NCBI GenBank assembly: GCA_043781855.1
Contig: JAYWBB010000134.1
Span: 62,001-126,000 of the forward strand
Origin: Nevskia sp043781855
GTDB taxonomy: Bacteria; Pseudomonadota; Gammaproteobacteria; Nevskiales; Nevskiaceae
Direction: 5' to 3'
DNA length: 64,000 nt
Shown here: piece after piece, positions 1 through 8,017 of the stretch
How the letters are laid out: the number at the start of each line of letters is the position of its first letter
How positions within the stretch are numbered: position 1 is the first letter of the stretch
The notes under the pieces: model-generated
Seen by the model: the letters and a program-made list of their open reading frames with translations, nothing else
What the model was told of the DNA's origin: nothing
The model's database searches: none
Position numbers and translations under genes: made by a program

Positions 1-573
1 ATGATCCATCGATTGCTCACTGTCGCCTCCGCGCTGGCACTCGCTGCCTGCGCCGCCGCGCCACCGAATCCGAACCCGCGTGCGGCCGAGCCGCTTGCGC
101 TTGCCCCGCAGGTCGACCTCGCGCGCTTCATGGGCCGCTGGTACGTGATCGCGAACATTCCGTACTTCGCCGAACGCGGTTATGTCGGCTCTTACGTCGA
201 ATACGCGCTGCGCAAGGATGGCGACATCGACGATTATTTTCTCGGCCACAAGAAGCGCTTCGATGCGCCGCTGGAAAAGAAGACCTTGAAGGACTCGGTC
301 ATCGCAGGCAGCAACAACGCGCGCTGGAAATCGTCGCCGTTCTGGCCGCTGTCTTTTGATTTCCTGATCCTTGACGTCGATGCCGATTACCAGACCGCGC
401 TGATCGGTTATCCGGGCAAGAAGTGGGGCTGGATTTTCGCGCGTACGCCGGAGATCGACGCGGCGACTTATCGTCGGCTCATCGCCAGGCTCGATGCCCA
501 AGGCTACGACAGTTCGCGTTTCCTGCGCGTCCCGCAACGTGCGGAGCAAATCGGGCAACCAGGGTTCCAATAG
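1..573 (+). CDS. Lipocalin family outer-membrane lipoprotein (Blc-like)
   Basis: The 190-residue product opens with a lipoprotein signal peptide; the lipobox LAAC places the lipidated Cys near residue 17. The lipocalin signature GRWYVIANIPYF follows at about residues 45-56, and the later segments (FWPLSFDFLILDVD, YQTALIGYP) match the strands of bacterial Blc proteins. Blc-type lipocalins sit in the outer membrane and bind fatty acids or lysophospholipids. The ATG is the first base of the window, so the promoter is not visible, but the signal peptide looks complete and supports this start. A YgjP-type gene begins 3 nt after the stop, suggesting co-transcription. Family assignment is firm; the ligand is inferred. 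Confidence 0.88.
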   Translation: MIHRLLTVASALALAACAAAPPNPNPRAAEPLALAPQVDLARFMGRWYVIANIPYFAERGYVGSYVEYALRKDGDIDDYFLGHKKRFDAPLEKKTLKDSVIAGSNNARWKSSPFWPLSFDFLILDVDADYQTALIGYPGKKWGWIFARTPEIDAATYRRLIARLDAQGYDSSRFLRVPQRAEQIGQPGFQ

Positions 574-576
574 GCC

Positions 577-1359
577 ATGGCCGATCTGCAGGGACCCTTC
601 GCGCCGCTCCAGTTGCAGGAACGCGTCAGCACGCAGGCCCGCAACATCCGCATCGAAGTACGGCCGGACGGCAGCGTGCTGCTGGTCATTCCCCGGCGCG
701 TCGCGAAATCGGTCGCGTATGCCTTCCTGCGCAGCCGCGAAGACTGGATCCGGCGCAAGCTCTTCGAGCTGCAAAGTCGCGCCGCGCGCGCACCGACCCG
801 GACTCCGCTGCGCTGGGACGGCAACGACCGCCTGCCGCTGCGCGGCGTCGAAACGTCGTTGCGTGTCATCGCCTCGCGCATCGCCAAGCCGCGTCTGCGT
901 TTCGACGAGGCCATCACGCTGTTCTGCGCGCCTTCCCAGCTCGGCCGTCCGGCACTGCTCGCCAATACGCTGCGCGCGGCGCTGCGCAAGCTCGCGCGCA
1001 GTGAGGCCCGGCAGCTGCTCGACGATGAAGCGGCGCGTCTCGGCCTCGACTACATCGGCCCGCGCATCGCCGATCAGAAATCGCTCTGGGGCAGTTGCAC
1101 CCCGGATGGCCTCATCAGCCTGAACTGGCGGCTGTTGCTGGCGCCGCCACAGGTGCTGCGCTACGTCGTCGTGCATGAGCTCTGCCATCGCCGGCATCTT
1201 GATCACTCACCGCGCTTCTGGCGTCTGGTCGAGAAGCAGATGCCGGACCACGCCGACTGGCGCGGCTGGCTGCGCGAGCACGGTGCCGGATTGCACACGG
1301 TGTTGCCCAAGCCCGGGCGACAAGCCTACCAGCCCGGCCTGTTCGACGACCCGCTCTAG
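577..1359 (+). CDS. YgjP-like zinc metallopeptidase domain protein (DUF45)
   Basis: This 260-residue protein has no signal peptide. Its C-terminal half carries the zinc site HELCH (about residues 200-204) followed by RRHLDHSPRFW, the HExxH-plus-downstream-His arrangement of the YgjP/DUF45 family. The preceding WGSC segment is also typical of that family. Members are cytoplasmic, SprT-related putative metallopeptidases, sometimes found next to restriction or DNA-processing genes; no substrate is established. Here it follows the lipocalin gene after 3 nt and probably shares its transcript. The family call is sure, the biological role is not. Confidence 0.85.
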   Translation: MADLQGPFAPLQLQERVSTQARNIRIEVRPDGSVLLVIPRRVAKSVAYAFLRSREDWIRRKLFELQSRAARAPTRTPLRWDGNDRLPLRGVETSLRVIASRIAKPRLRFDEAITLFCAPSQLGRPALLANTLRAALRKLARSEARQLLDDEAARLGLDYIGPRIADQKSLWGSCTPDGLISLNWRLLLAPPQVLRYVVVHELCHRRHLDHSPRFWRLVEKQMPDHADWRGWLREHGAGLHTVLPKPGRQAYQPGLFDDPL

Positions 1360-1437
1360 GTTTTGATCGAGGGCGTGGTTGTCTCGCCGTGCCGCTCGCG
1401 CTACTGTCGACGGGCAGGCTCGGCGGAGGACACGGTG

Positions 1438-1839
1438 ATGGCAACGCTGGATTCGGTGCGGGTTCGGGACTACATGTCGACGAAGCTGGTCAGCTTCACA
1501 CCCGACATGGAAGTGATGCAGGCGGTACACATCCTGGTCGAAAAGGGTATCTCCGGCGCGCCAGTGCTTGATGCCAGCGGCACGCTGGTCGGCGTGCTCT
1601 CGCAGCGTGATTGTCTCGACATCGCGCTGATCGCCGCGCAGGACACCTGCGTCGCCGGCCCGGTGCGGCAGTTCATGAGCACGAACCCGGTCACGGTCGA
1701 GCCGGACACCAATCTCACGCAACTCGCGACCATGTTTACGACCGCGCCGTTCCGGCGTTATCCGGTCATCGAGAATGGCAAGGTGGTCGGCCAGATTTCC
1801 CGCTCCGACGTGCTGCGCGCGATCAGCGCGATGTGCTGA
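1438..1839 (+). CDS. CBS domain-containing protein
   Basis: This 133-residue protein consists of two CBS repeats and little else: RDYMSTKLVSFTPD opens the first (about residues 8-60), and QFMSTNPVTVEPD the second (about residues 78-130). CBS pairs bind adenosyl ligands (AMP, ATP, SAM) and act as sensors; stand-alone pairs have no assigned partner. The ATG at 1438 is chosen over an in-frame TTG at 1363 because GGAGGA sits 7 nt before it and the CBS fold begins directly after. It is convergent with mnmG, whose stop lies 3 nt away. Confidence 0.85.
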   Translation: MATLDSVRVRDYMSTKLVSFTPDMEVMQAVHILVEKGISGAPVLDASGTLVGVLSQRDCLDIALIAAQDTCVAGPVRQFMSTNPVTVEPDTNLTQLATMFTTAPFRRYPVIENGKVVGQISRSDVLRAISAMC

Positions 1840-1841
1840 GC

Positions 1842-3722
1842 TCAAGCGCGGCGGCGCAAGCTCCCGGTCTTCTTCAGATGAATCAGCAATAGCGATACCG
1901 CTGCCGGCGTAACGCCAGAGATGCGGCCGGCCTGGGCGATGGTTTCCGGACGATGCGCCGCAAGCTTCTGCCGCACTTCGTTCGACAGGCCCGAGACTGC
2001 GAGATAATCGAGATCGATCGGCAGCGGCGCTTCTTCGTAGCGCGCCGAGCGTTCGATTTCGGCCTGCTGGCGTTCGATGTAACCCGCGTACTTGATGCCG
2101 ATCTCGACCTGTTCGGCGACCGCCGCGTCGATCTCCACCGGCATCAATCCCAGCCGCTGCAAGCCGGAGAACGTCCCTTCGGGACGGCGCAACAGCTCGA
2201 CACCGGACAAGCCCGTGTCGGGTGACGCCGGACCGAACACGGCCGCGAGTTCCGGCGCCGCGAGCTGTGCCGGCTTCAGCCACAGAGAGGCGAGCTGCGC
2301 CTGTGTGCGCCCGATCGCCTCGCGCTTGGCCGTGAACGCCACCCAGCGTGCGTCGTCGACCAGGCCGAGGTCGCGGCCGACCGGCGTCAGTCGAAGGTCG
2401 GCGTTGTCCTCGCGCAAGAGCAGGCGATGCTCCGCGCGCGAGGTGAACATGCGATACGGTTCGGTCGTGCCGCGCGTGATCAGGTCGTCGACCAGCACGC
2501 CGATGTAAGCCTCATGCCGCGCCGGGCACCACGGCGGCTGATTACGCGCCAGCTGCGCGGCATTGATGCCGGCGAGCAGGCCCTGCGAGGCGGCTTCCTC
2601 GTAGCCGGTCGTGCCGTTGATCTGGCCCGCGAAGAACAAGCCGGCGATGACCTTGGTCTCGAGGCTTGTCTTCAGATCGCGCGGATCGAAGTAATCGTAT
2701 TCGATCGCGTAACCCGGCCGCGTGATGCGCGCGTTTTCGAAGCCCTTGATCGTGCGCACGAAGGCTGCCTGCACCTCGTAGGGCAAGGATGTCGAGATGC
2801 CATTCGGATAAATCTCGCGCGTGTTCAGGCCCTCGGGTTCGATGAATATCTGGTGCGAGGTCTTGTCGGCGAAACGCTTGACCTTGTCCTCGACGCTCGG
2901 GCAATAGCGCGGCCCGGTGCCCTCGATGATGCCGGTGTACATCGGCGAGCGATCGAAACCGGCGCGGATGACCTCGTGCGTGCGCTCGTTGGTCTGGGTG
3001 ATCCAGCAGGAGACCTGGCGCGGATGATCGGCGCGGGCTCCGAGGAACGAGAACACCGGCGTCGGCGTATCGCCCGGCTGTTCGATCAGGCCGTCGAAAT
3101 CGATCGTGCGGCCATCGATGCGCGGCGGCGTGCCGGTCTTGAGCCGGCCGACTCTGAGCGGCAGTTCGCGCAGGCGCGCGGCAAGCGCGTTGCTCGGTGA
3201 ATCTCCGGCGCGGCCACCCTGATGATTGACGAGGCCGACGTGAATCTTGCCCGCCAGGAAGGTGCCGACGGTCAGCACCACGGCGGGCGCCGTGAAGCGC
3301 AGGCCCAGACGCGTGACCACCCCGCGCACGGCCCCGCCTTCGACGATCAGATCGTCGACCTCCTGCTGGAACAGCGCAAGATTCGGCTGGTTCTCGAGCG
3401 CCTCGCGCACGGCCCACCGGTAGAGCATGCGGTCGGCCTGAGCGCGGGTCGCACGCACCGCCGGGCCTTTGCTGAGATTCAGCGTACGAAACTGGATACC
3501 GGCGCGGTCCGCCGCTTTCGCCATCAGGCCGCCGAGCGCGTCGATCTCGCGCACCAGATGTCCCTTGCCGATGCCTCCGATCGCCGGGTTGCAGGACATC
3601 TGCCCCAGCGTCTCGATGTTTTGCGTCAGCAACAGCGTGCGGGCACCGCTGCGCGCCGCCGAGAGCGCCGCCTCGGTGCCCGCATGGCCCCCGCCGACGA
3701 CGATCACTTCATAAGCCTGCAT
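1842..3722 (-). CDS. mnmG: tRNA uridine-5-carboxymethylaminomethyl modification enzyme MnmG (GidA)
   Basis: The 626-residue product matches the usual MnmG length of about 630. The N-terminal FAD-binding motif VVGGGHAGTEAA (residues 8-19) and the family signature NPAIGGIGKGHLVREIDALGG-like segment (about 46-66, conserved Cys just before it) are intact, and the C-terminal helical MnmE-binding domain is complete. With MnmE it installs the cmnm5 group on U34 of tRNAs reading split boxes. In many bacteria mnmG is beside the origin; here it is about 49 kb from mnmE and the dnaA block, downstream of a DUF962 gene in the same direction. Confidence 0.97.
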   Translation of the reverse strand: MQAYEVIVVGGGHAGTEAALSAARSGARTLLLTQNIETLGQMSCNPAIGGIGKGHLVREIDALGGLMAKAADRAGIQFRTLNLSKGPAVRATRAQADRMLYRWAVREALENQPNLALFQQEVDDLIVEGGAVRGVVTRLGLRFTAPAVVLTVGTFLAGKIHVGLVNHQGGRAGDSPSNALAARLRELPLRVGRLKTGTPPRIDGRTIDFDGLIEQPGDTPTPVFSFLGARADHPRQVSCWITQTNERTHEVIRAGFDRSPMYTGIIEGTGPRYCPSVEDKVKRFADKTSHQIFIEPEGLNTREIYPNGISTSLPYEVQAAFVRTIKGFENARITRPGYAIEYDYFDPRDLKTSLETKVIAGLFFAGQINGTTGYEEAASQGLLAGINAAQLARNQPPWCPARHEAYIGVLVDDLITRGTTEPYRMFTSRAEHRLLLREDNADLRLTPVGRDLGLVDDARWVAFTAKREAIGRTQAQLASLWLKPAQLAAPELAAVFGPASPDTGLSGVELLRRPEGTFSGLQRLGLMPVEIDAAVAEQVEIGIKYAGYIERQQAEIERSARYEEAPLPIDLDYLAVSGLSNEVRQKLAAHRPETIAQAGRISGVTPAAVSLLLIHLKKTGSLRRRA

Positions 3723-3769
3723 GGAAACATCTCACCAGAACGAGAGCGGATTTTGCCTGAGGTCCGCCG

Positions 3770-3916
3770 ATGGCGCCTCGATCATCCCGGCGTCCTGATT
3801 GGAGCGACCGGCCGTACGCGCGAGAAGCTGAGGCGCCCCACCGTTTCCCCGCGGCCGCGCTGCTGCACCGCTACGACAGCCGGACCCGCGCGCTGCTTGC
3901 GCCGCTGAAACGGTGA
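3770..3916 (+). CDS. Possible small ORF or gene remnant (48 codons)
   Basis: An ATG at 3770 opens a 48-residue frame ending in HRYDSRTRALLAPLKR. The last 25 codons mostly end in G or C like the real genes around it, and the reading looks like the C-terminus of a larger protein. It has no clear ribosome-binding site and lies antisense in the gap between the DUF962 gene and mnmG. I do not recognise a family. It may be a remnant or chance; no function is proposed. Confidence 0.2.
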   Translation: MAPRSSRRPDWSDRPYAREAEAPHRFPAAALLHRYDSRTRALLAPLKR

Positions 3917-3931
3917 ACGCGGCGGGGGGAT

Positions 3932-4249
3932 TCAGAAGGAAATCTTGCCGACCAACATGTCCTTGTACATCACGAAATCGCCCATCAGGCTGTAGAACGG
4001 CGCCTTGAACGTAGCGGGCCGGTTCTTCTCGTAGCGGAAATGCGCGAACCAGGCGAAGCCGTAGCCGAACAGCGGCATCAGCCAGAGGTAGACGAATTGG
4101 CCGGTCGTGACGGCCAGCAGCGCCGTCGCGATCACCAGGCTGGTGCCGACGAAATGCAGGCGACGGCAAGTGCGGTTGGCGTGCTCGCCGAGATAGAACG
4201 GATAAAACTCGCGGAAGCTGGCGAACGGCGGCGCGGCAGTCTTGTCCAT
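3932..4249 (-). CDS. DUF962/Mpo1-like small membrane protein
   Basis: A 105-residue protein with the DUF962 (YGL010w/Mpo1-like) pattern: an N-terminal FREFYPFYLGEHANRTCRRLHF-type segment followed by hydrophobic stretches (TSLVIATALLAV and FVYLWLMPLFGYGFAWFAH) and a short polar tail, giving two or three membrane segments. The conserved His residues (HANRTCRRLHF, WFAHF) resemble the metal-binding His residues of yeast Mpo1, a 2-hydroxy fatty acid dioxygenase. The start at 4249 gives the family's N-terminus; the frame is open further upstream but that stretch overlaps the divergent rimB. Family is clear, enzymatic role inferred. Confidence 0.85.
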   Translation of the reverse strand: MDKTAAPPFASFREFYPFYLGEHANRTCRRLHFVGTSLVIATALLAVTTGQFVYLWLMPLFGYGFAWFAHFRYEKNRPATFKAPFYSLMGDFVMYKDMLVGKISF

Positions 4250-4331
4250 GTCATCGTCCCGATCAGTTGCGGCACCTAAAGTATAGGCCGTCCGCGGCAA
4301 AACGCTGCGGCCACAAATTCTGCATATCTCC

Positions 4332-4773
4332 ATGTCCGACCGCATCACGCTGGGCTGGCGCGAATGGCTCGCGCTGCCCGACCTTGGCATTCCCGCGATC
4401 AAGGCAAAGATCGACAGCGGCGCGCGCACATCGGTAATCCACGCCTTTCACGTCGAGCAGCTTGGCAACGGGCGCGTGCGCTTCGGCGTGCATCCGCTGC
4501 AGAGGCGCAGCCGCGAAGTCTGGTGCGAGGCACTTCTGCACGATGAACGCTGGGTCACGGATTCGGGCGGCCACCGCGAATTCAGACCAGTGATCCGCAC
4601 GCGCGTCACGCTGGGCGGCGACACCTGGGCCATTGAAGCGACCTTGACGGCGCGCGAGGCGCTGCGCCACCGGATGCTGCTCGGGCGCACCGGCGCTGGC
4701 CGGACGCCATCTGGTCGATCCCGCCGCCTCTTACCTGCTGGGCCGCCCGAAACATCTCCGCCAACGTCCATGA
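4332..4773 (+). pseudogene. rimB: RimB-like ATP-dependent zinc protease (RimK/LysX-associated), frameshifted
   Basis: The N-terminal 119 residues match the PF05618 retropepsin-like zinc protease found beside rimK: LGWREWLALPDLG, the active-site-like KIDSGARTSVIHAF, then RMLLGRT. After ACC at 4689-4691 an extra base (the run at about 4692-4693) shifts the frame. In the +1 frame the expected tail ALAGRHLVDPAASYLLGRPKH follows and ends at TGA 4771-4773, overlapping the rimK ATG as ATGA. In the frame as given, the reading runs through into rimK. RimB is reported to modulate RimK action on ribosomal protein S6. Either a sequencing indel or a true mutation; the gene is otherwise complete. Confidence 0.75.
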
Positions 4774-5683
4774 AAATCGCGATCCTCAGCCGCAACCGCA
4801 ACCGCAACCGCAAGCTGTACTCGACCCGCAAACTGATCAAAGCGGCCGAGGCGCGCGGGCACGCCGCGACCGTGATCGACGTGCTGCGCTGCCATATGAA
4901 CCTGGTGCCGCACGCACCGGCGATCCACACCGTGGCCGACCGCTCGAAGGCTTCGATGCGGTGATTCCGCGCATCGGCGCGAGCGTGACTTTCTACGGCA
5001 CGGCCGTGGTCCGGCAGTTCGAGATGATGGGCGTTTATACCCTCAACGAGAGCGTTGCGATCACGCGCTCGCGCGACAAGCTGCGCGCGCTGCAACTGCT
5101 CGCGCGCAAAGGCATCGGCATGCCGGCGACCGGCTTTGCCTACGCACCGGACGATACCGAGGACCTGATCAACCTCGTCGGCGGCGCGCCGGTGGTGGTC
5201 AAGCTGACCGAGGGCACGCAGGGTGTCGGTGTCGTGTTCTGTGAAACCGACAAGGCCGCCGAGAGCGTCATCGATGCCTTTCGCGGGCTCGATGCCTACT
5301 TCCTCGTGCAGGAATTCATCGCCGAGGCCAAGGGCGCGGATATCCGCTGCCTGGTCGTCGGCGGCAAGGTCGTGGCGTCGATGATGCGTCAGGCGAAGCC
5401 CGGCGAGTTCCGCTCGAACCTGCACCGCGGCGGCACCGCGAAACCGATCCGGATCACGCCCGAGGAGCGTTCGACGGCGGTGCGCGCGGCGCGGATTCTC
5501 GGCCTCAACGTCGCCGGTGTGGATATCCTGCGCTCGCATCACGGCCCGGTCGTCATGGAAGTGAATTCATCGCCGGGGCTGGAAGGTACCCAGAGCGCGA
5601 CGGGCGTCGATGTTGCTGGTCACAGCATCGATTTCATCGAGAAGAACGCCAAGCCGGGCCGGACGCGGACGAAGGGCGGGTGA
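4770..5683 (+). pseudogene. rimK: RimK, ribosomal protein S6 glutamate ligase (ATP-grasp), frameshifted
   Basis: The start MKIAILSRN and the body from PRIGASVTFYGTAVVRQFEMMGVY to VDILRSHHGPVVMEVNSSPGLEG are diagnostic of RimK, which adds glutamates to the C-terminus of S6. The two parts are in different frames. The first stops at TGA 4962-4964; the second can be read from GTG 4961 to 5683. One base appears to be missing just before CTCGAAGGCTTCGATGCG (about 4935-4942). The fragment from 4961 keeps the whole ATP-grasp core but lacks about 65 N-terminal residues. Three CGCAAC repeats plus CGCAAG at 4791-4814 enlarge the N-terminus by about four residues. Overlaps rimB by ATGA. Confidence 0.8.
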
Positions 5684-5691
5684 GTGAAGCG

Positions 5692-5790
5692 GTTTCCAGT
5701 GGTTGGTTGCCAGTTTCCAGAGAAGCCGAAGCGAGCCCCTGTTTTTGCTTCTCTGGGAACTGGGAACTGGAGACTACCAACTCATCGCGG
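5692..5790. repeat. Long imperfect inverted repeat between convergent genes (likely bidirectional terminator)
   Basis: The left arm 5710-5726 (CCAGTTTCCAGAGAAGC) pairs with 5747-5763 (GCTTCTCTGGGAACTGG) at 16 of 17 positions, with a 20-nt spacer ending in five T. Outer sequence (GTTTCCAGTGGTTGG and its partner GGAGACTACCAAC) extends the pairing imperfectly. It lies between rimK and the mpaA-like gene, which converge, so transcription termination for both is the simple reading. The repeated GGAACTGGGAACTGG texture also resembles dispersed intergenic repeats. Confidence 0.55.
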
Positions 5791-6624
5791 CGCCGCCGCG
5801 ATGTTCTTGTCGAGCCAGGAGAGCAGGTCTGCCCAGATGCGGCCCGACTGTGCGGCCGAGGGTGCCTGCGCAGCTTGCGGCAGCTCCATGGTAATTACCG
5901 GCAGCTTCAGCGACAGCCCCGCGTAGTCGCCCAGCGAGCCGGGATAGACGCCGAGCGGCTGCAGGCGCAGATAACCGAGTTTTTTTGGCGGATCGTGCGG
6001 GCCGTCGAAATCCAGCAGGCCGTACGGCGCGTGCACGCTGACGATGACATCCGGCCTGAATTCGCGAATCTGGTCGACGATCCAGCGCGTCTCCGGTTCC
6101 GAAGCCGGCTGCTGGCCCGGGAACCGCCGTGGATCGCTACGCGCCTTCGCCTTCCAGTAAGCCGGTGCGCGGGCCAGCCAATCCGGCGACGGAAAATTGC
6201 GGTTGAGATCGACGCCCCTCGCGTTGACGCGACTGGCCGGCTGCGCGAATACGCCATCGGGATTGGCGCTGGGCAGCACGCGCCACTGATAGCGCTGGAA
6301 GCGGTCGGATTTCAGCAACTCGATCCACTGGAACACGACTGCGATGGCGGACAGTTCGTCACCGTGAATACCGCCCAGCAGGAGCACGCGCTTCGGCAAA
6401 GCGCCGGCGCTGGCCGCCGGCAGGAAGTCGCGATAGAGCAAGGGCCGTCCCTGCACGGATTTGAGCGCGGCCACCCCGAGTTCGGCATCGCGACATTGCT
6501 GTGCATCGAAGTTGCGCACGCGCCCGGCCAGCCCCACGCAGCTGCGTTCGACCGGCGCCGACGACGCCGCAGCGGCACTGCCGATGGTGCCCAGCAGCGC
6601 CGCCAGCAGAATGGCGGCGCGCAC
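5782..6624 (-). CDS. M14-family zinc carboxypeptidase, MpaA-like murein peptide amidase
   Basis: 280 residues with a clear signal peptide (MRAAILLAALLGTIGSAAAA). M14 zinc ligands are visible: HGDE in the segment LGGIHGDELSA, and the later His in IVSVHAPYGLLDFDGP. NPDG and LNRNFPSPDW are the substrate-binding NP and RN elements of this family. MpaA-type enzymes cut the D-Glu/meso-A2pm bond of murein tripeptides; most are cytoplasmic, so an exported version would act in the periplasm or outside. The gene follows dsbA by 11 nt in the same direction, and an inverted repeat lies just past its stop. Confidence 0.82.
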   Translation of the reverse strand: MRAAILLAALLGTIGSAAAASSAPVERSCVGLAGRVRNFDAQQCRDAELGVAALKSVQGRPLLYRDFLPAASAGALPKRVLLLGGIHGDELSAIAVVFQWIELLKSDRFQRYQWRVLPSANPDGVFAQPASRVNARGVDLNRNFPSPDWLARAPAYWKAKARSDPRRFPGQQPASEPETRWIVDQIREFRPDVIVSVHAPYGLLDFDGPHDPPKKLGYLRLQPLGVYPGSLGDYAGLSLKLPVITMELPQAAQAPSAAQSGRIWADLLSWLDKNIAAAPR

Positions 6625-6635
6625 GGCGGATCGGC

Positions 6636-7295
6636 TCAGCCTTTGCGTTCCTTGCGGATCTTCTCGATGACGAAGTCGACGACTTTCATCGTGTCTTGTG
6701 GCTGGGCGTTGACCAGATATTTGCCGCCAACGACGATCGCCGGCACGGCGGTAATGCCGTAGGCGCGCGCCGCGAGTTCGGCGCGACGCAAACCGGAGTC
6801 GACAACGAAGCTCGTCGCCACGCCATCGAAATCCGCCGGCTTGATGCCGGCCACTTCGACGAACAACGCGCGGATCGAGTCGAGCGTATTCATCGGATAG
6901 TGCTGAACGTGAATCGCGTCGAACAGCGGCTTGTGGATTTTTTCGCCGATGCCGAGGGTCTGCGCAACGTAGAACGCACGCGCGTGAATCTCACCTTCCG
7001 GCCGGCCCAGCGTGTTCGGGATGCGCGTGAAGTCGACATCACCGCCTTTCTTGGGCAGCCAGGCCGCAATCTCGGGATCGAGATGGAAGCAATGCGGGCA
7101 GCCGTACCAGAAAAATTCCTCGACCGTGATCCGCTTCGGATCGGTCGGCTTCTGCACTTCACGGACCTGCTTGTACTGCGTGCCGAGCTGGTAATCGGCA
7201 CTCGATTCCGTGGCGGCCGAACAGGCGACCGAAGCTGCTCCGAAAACTGCCAGCACGCCGACCTGCGCCAGCGACTTCAGAAAACGCATGGACAT
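6636..7295 (-). CDS. dsbA: Thiol:disulfide interchange protein DsbA/DsbL family
   Basis: 219 residues with an N-terminal export signal (FLKSLAQVGVLAVFGAASVA) followed by a DsbA fold. The catalytic motif is CPHC in EEFFWYGCPHCFHLD, and the cis-Pro element is YGITAVPAIVVGGKY. DsbA oxidises cysteines of exported proteins. ATG 7295 is chosen because AAGGGA lies 9 nt upstream; an ATG two codons later (7289) is also possible, and the frame is open further upstream but overlaps the cytochrome c4 gene. The sequence SVAC could make it a lipoprotein, though a normal cleavage site fits too. Forms a run with cytochrome c4 and the mpaA-like gene. Confidence 0.92.
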   Translation of the reverse strand: MSMRFLKSLAQVGVLAVFGAASVACSAATESSADYQLGTQYKQVREVQKPTDPKRITVEEFFWYGCPHCFHLDPEIAAWLPKKGGDVDFTRIPNTLGRPEGEIHARAFYVAQTLGIGEKIHKPLFDAIHVQHYPMNTLDSIRALFVEVAGIKPADFDGVATSFVVDSGLRRAELAARAYGITAVPAIVVGGKYLVNAQPQDTMKVVDFVIEKIRKERKG

Positions 7296-7308
7296 TTCTG
7301 GAATTCCC

Positions 7309-7938
7309 TTATTGCAAGCCGGAGACATAGGAAGCAAGCGCCGCGATTTCGGCATCGCTGACATGGCCGGCGATCGTCGCCATCATCTGACCCTTGCCTT
7401 GCTTGCCGCGTTCACCGCTGCGGTAGCTGCGCAACTGGGTAGCGGTATAGCCGCTGTTCTGTCCGCCGATGCGAGGAAACTGCGCGGCCGGATTGCCGCT
7501 GCCCTTGGGTCCGTGACAGGCGCCACAGGCCGGCAGGCCGCGCGCCGCGTCACCGGCGCGATAGAGCGTCTGGGCGATGGCGATCGAGTCCTTGCTGGCG
7601 ACACCGGGAACTGCTGTCTGCGCGCCGAAGTAGGCGGCAAGATCGGCCATATCCTGATCGCTCAGGTTGGCTGCCTGTGCCTGCATGATCGCATTGCTGC
7701 GCTGCTGCGCCTTGAACGCGGCGAGCTGCGTAGCAATGTACGCCGAGCCCTGGCCCGCCAGCTTCGGCCATTCCGGATTGATCGCGCCATTGCCGGCCGG
7801 GCCATGACAGGCGCCGCACGCCGCGGCTTTGGTGGCGCCGGCGGCGGCGTCGCCTTTGACGAAAAGATCTTTGGCGTCGCCTTCGGCAAGGGCCGACAGG
7901 GGCGCGCACAGGGCGAGAGCGAGCAGGACACGCTTCAT
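7309..7938 (-). CDS. Cytochrome c4, diheme periplasmic c-type cytochrome
   Basis: 209 residues with a signal peptide (MKRVLLALALCAPLSALA) and two heme-binding CxxCH motifs: CGACHGPAGNG in the first domain (about residues 41-45) and CGACHGPKGSG in the second (about 137-141). Each is followed by a distal Met region (for example MADLAAYFGAQ), the two-domain architecture of cytochrome c4, which feeds electrons to terminal oxidases such as cbb3. The adjacency to dsbA (13 nt) and the divergent engB is a common gammaproteobacterial arrangement. Confidence 0.92.
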   Translation of the reverse strand: MKRVLLALALCAPLSALAEGDAKDLFVKGDAAAGATKAAACGACHGPAGNGAINPEWPKLAGQGSAYIATQLAAFKAQQRSNAIMQAQAANLSDQDMADLAAYFGAQTAVPGVASKDSIAIAQTLYRAGDAARGLPACGACHGPKGSGNPAAQFPRIGGQNSGYTATQLRSYRSGERGKQGKGQMMATIAGHVSDAEIAALASYVSGLQ

Positions 7939-8017
7939 GAAACACTCCGAGAGGCTAGGGCGCGTCGCGGACCGCTATACGCGCATAATGAAACAGTTAG
8001 AACGCGAATATTACACG

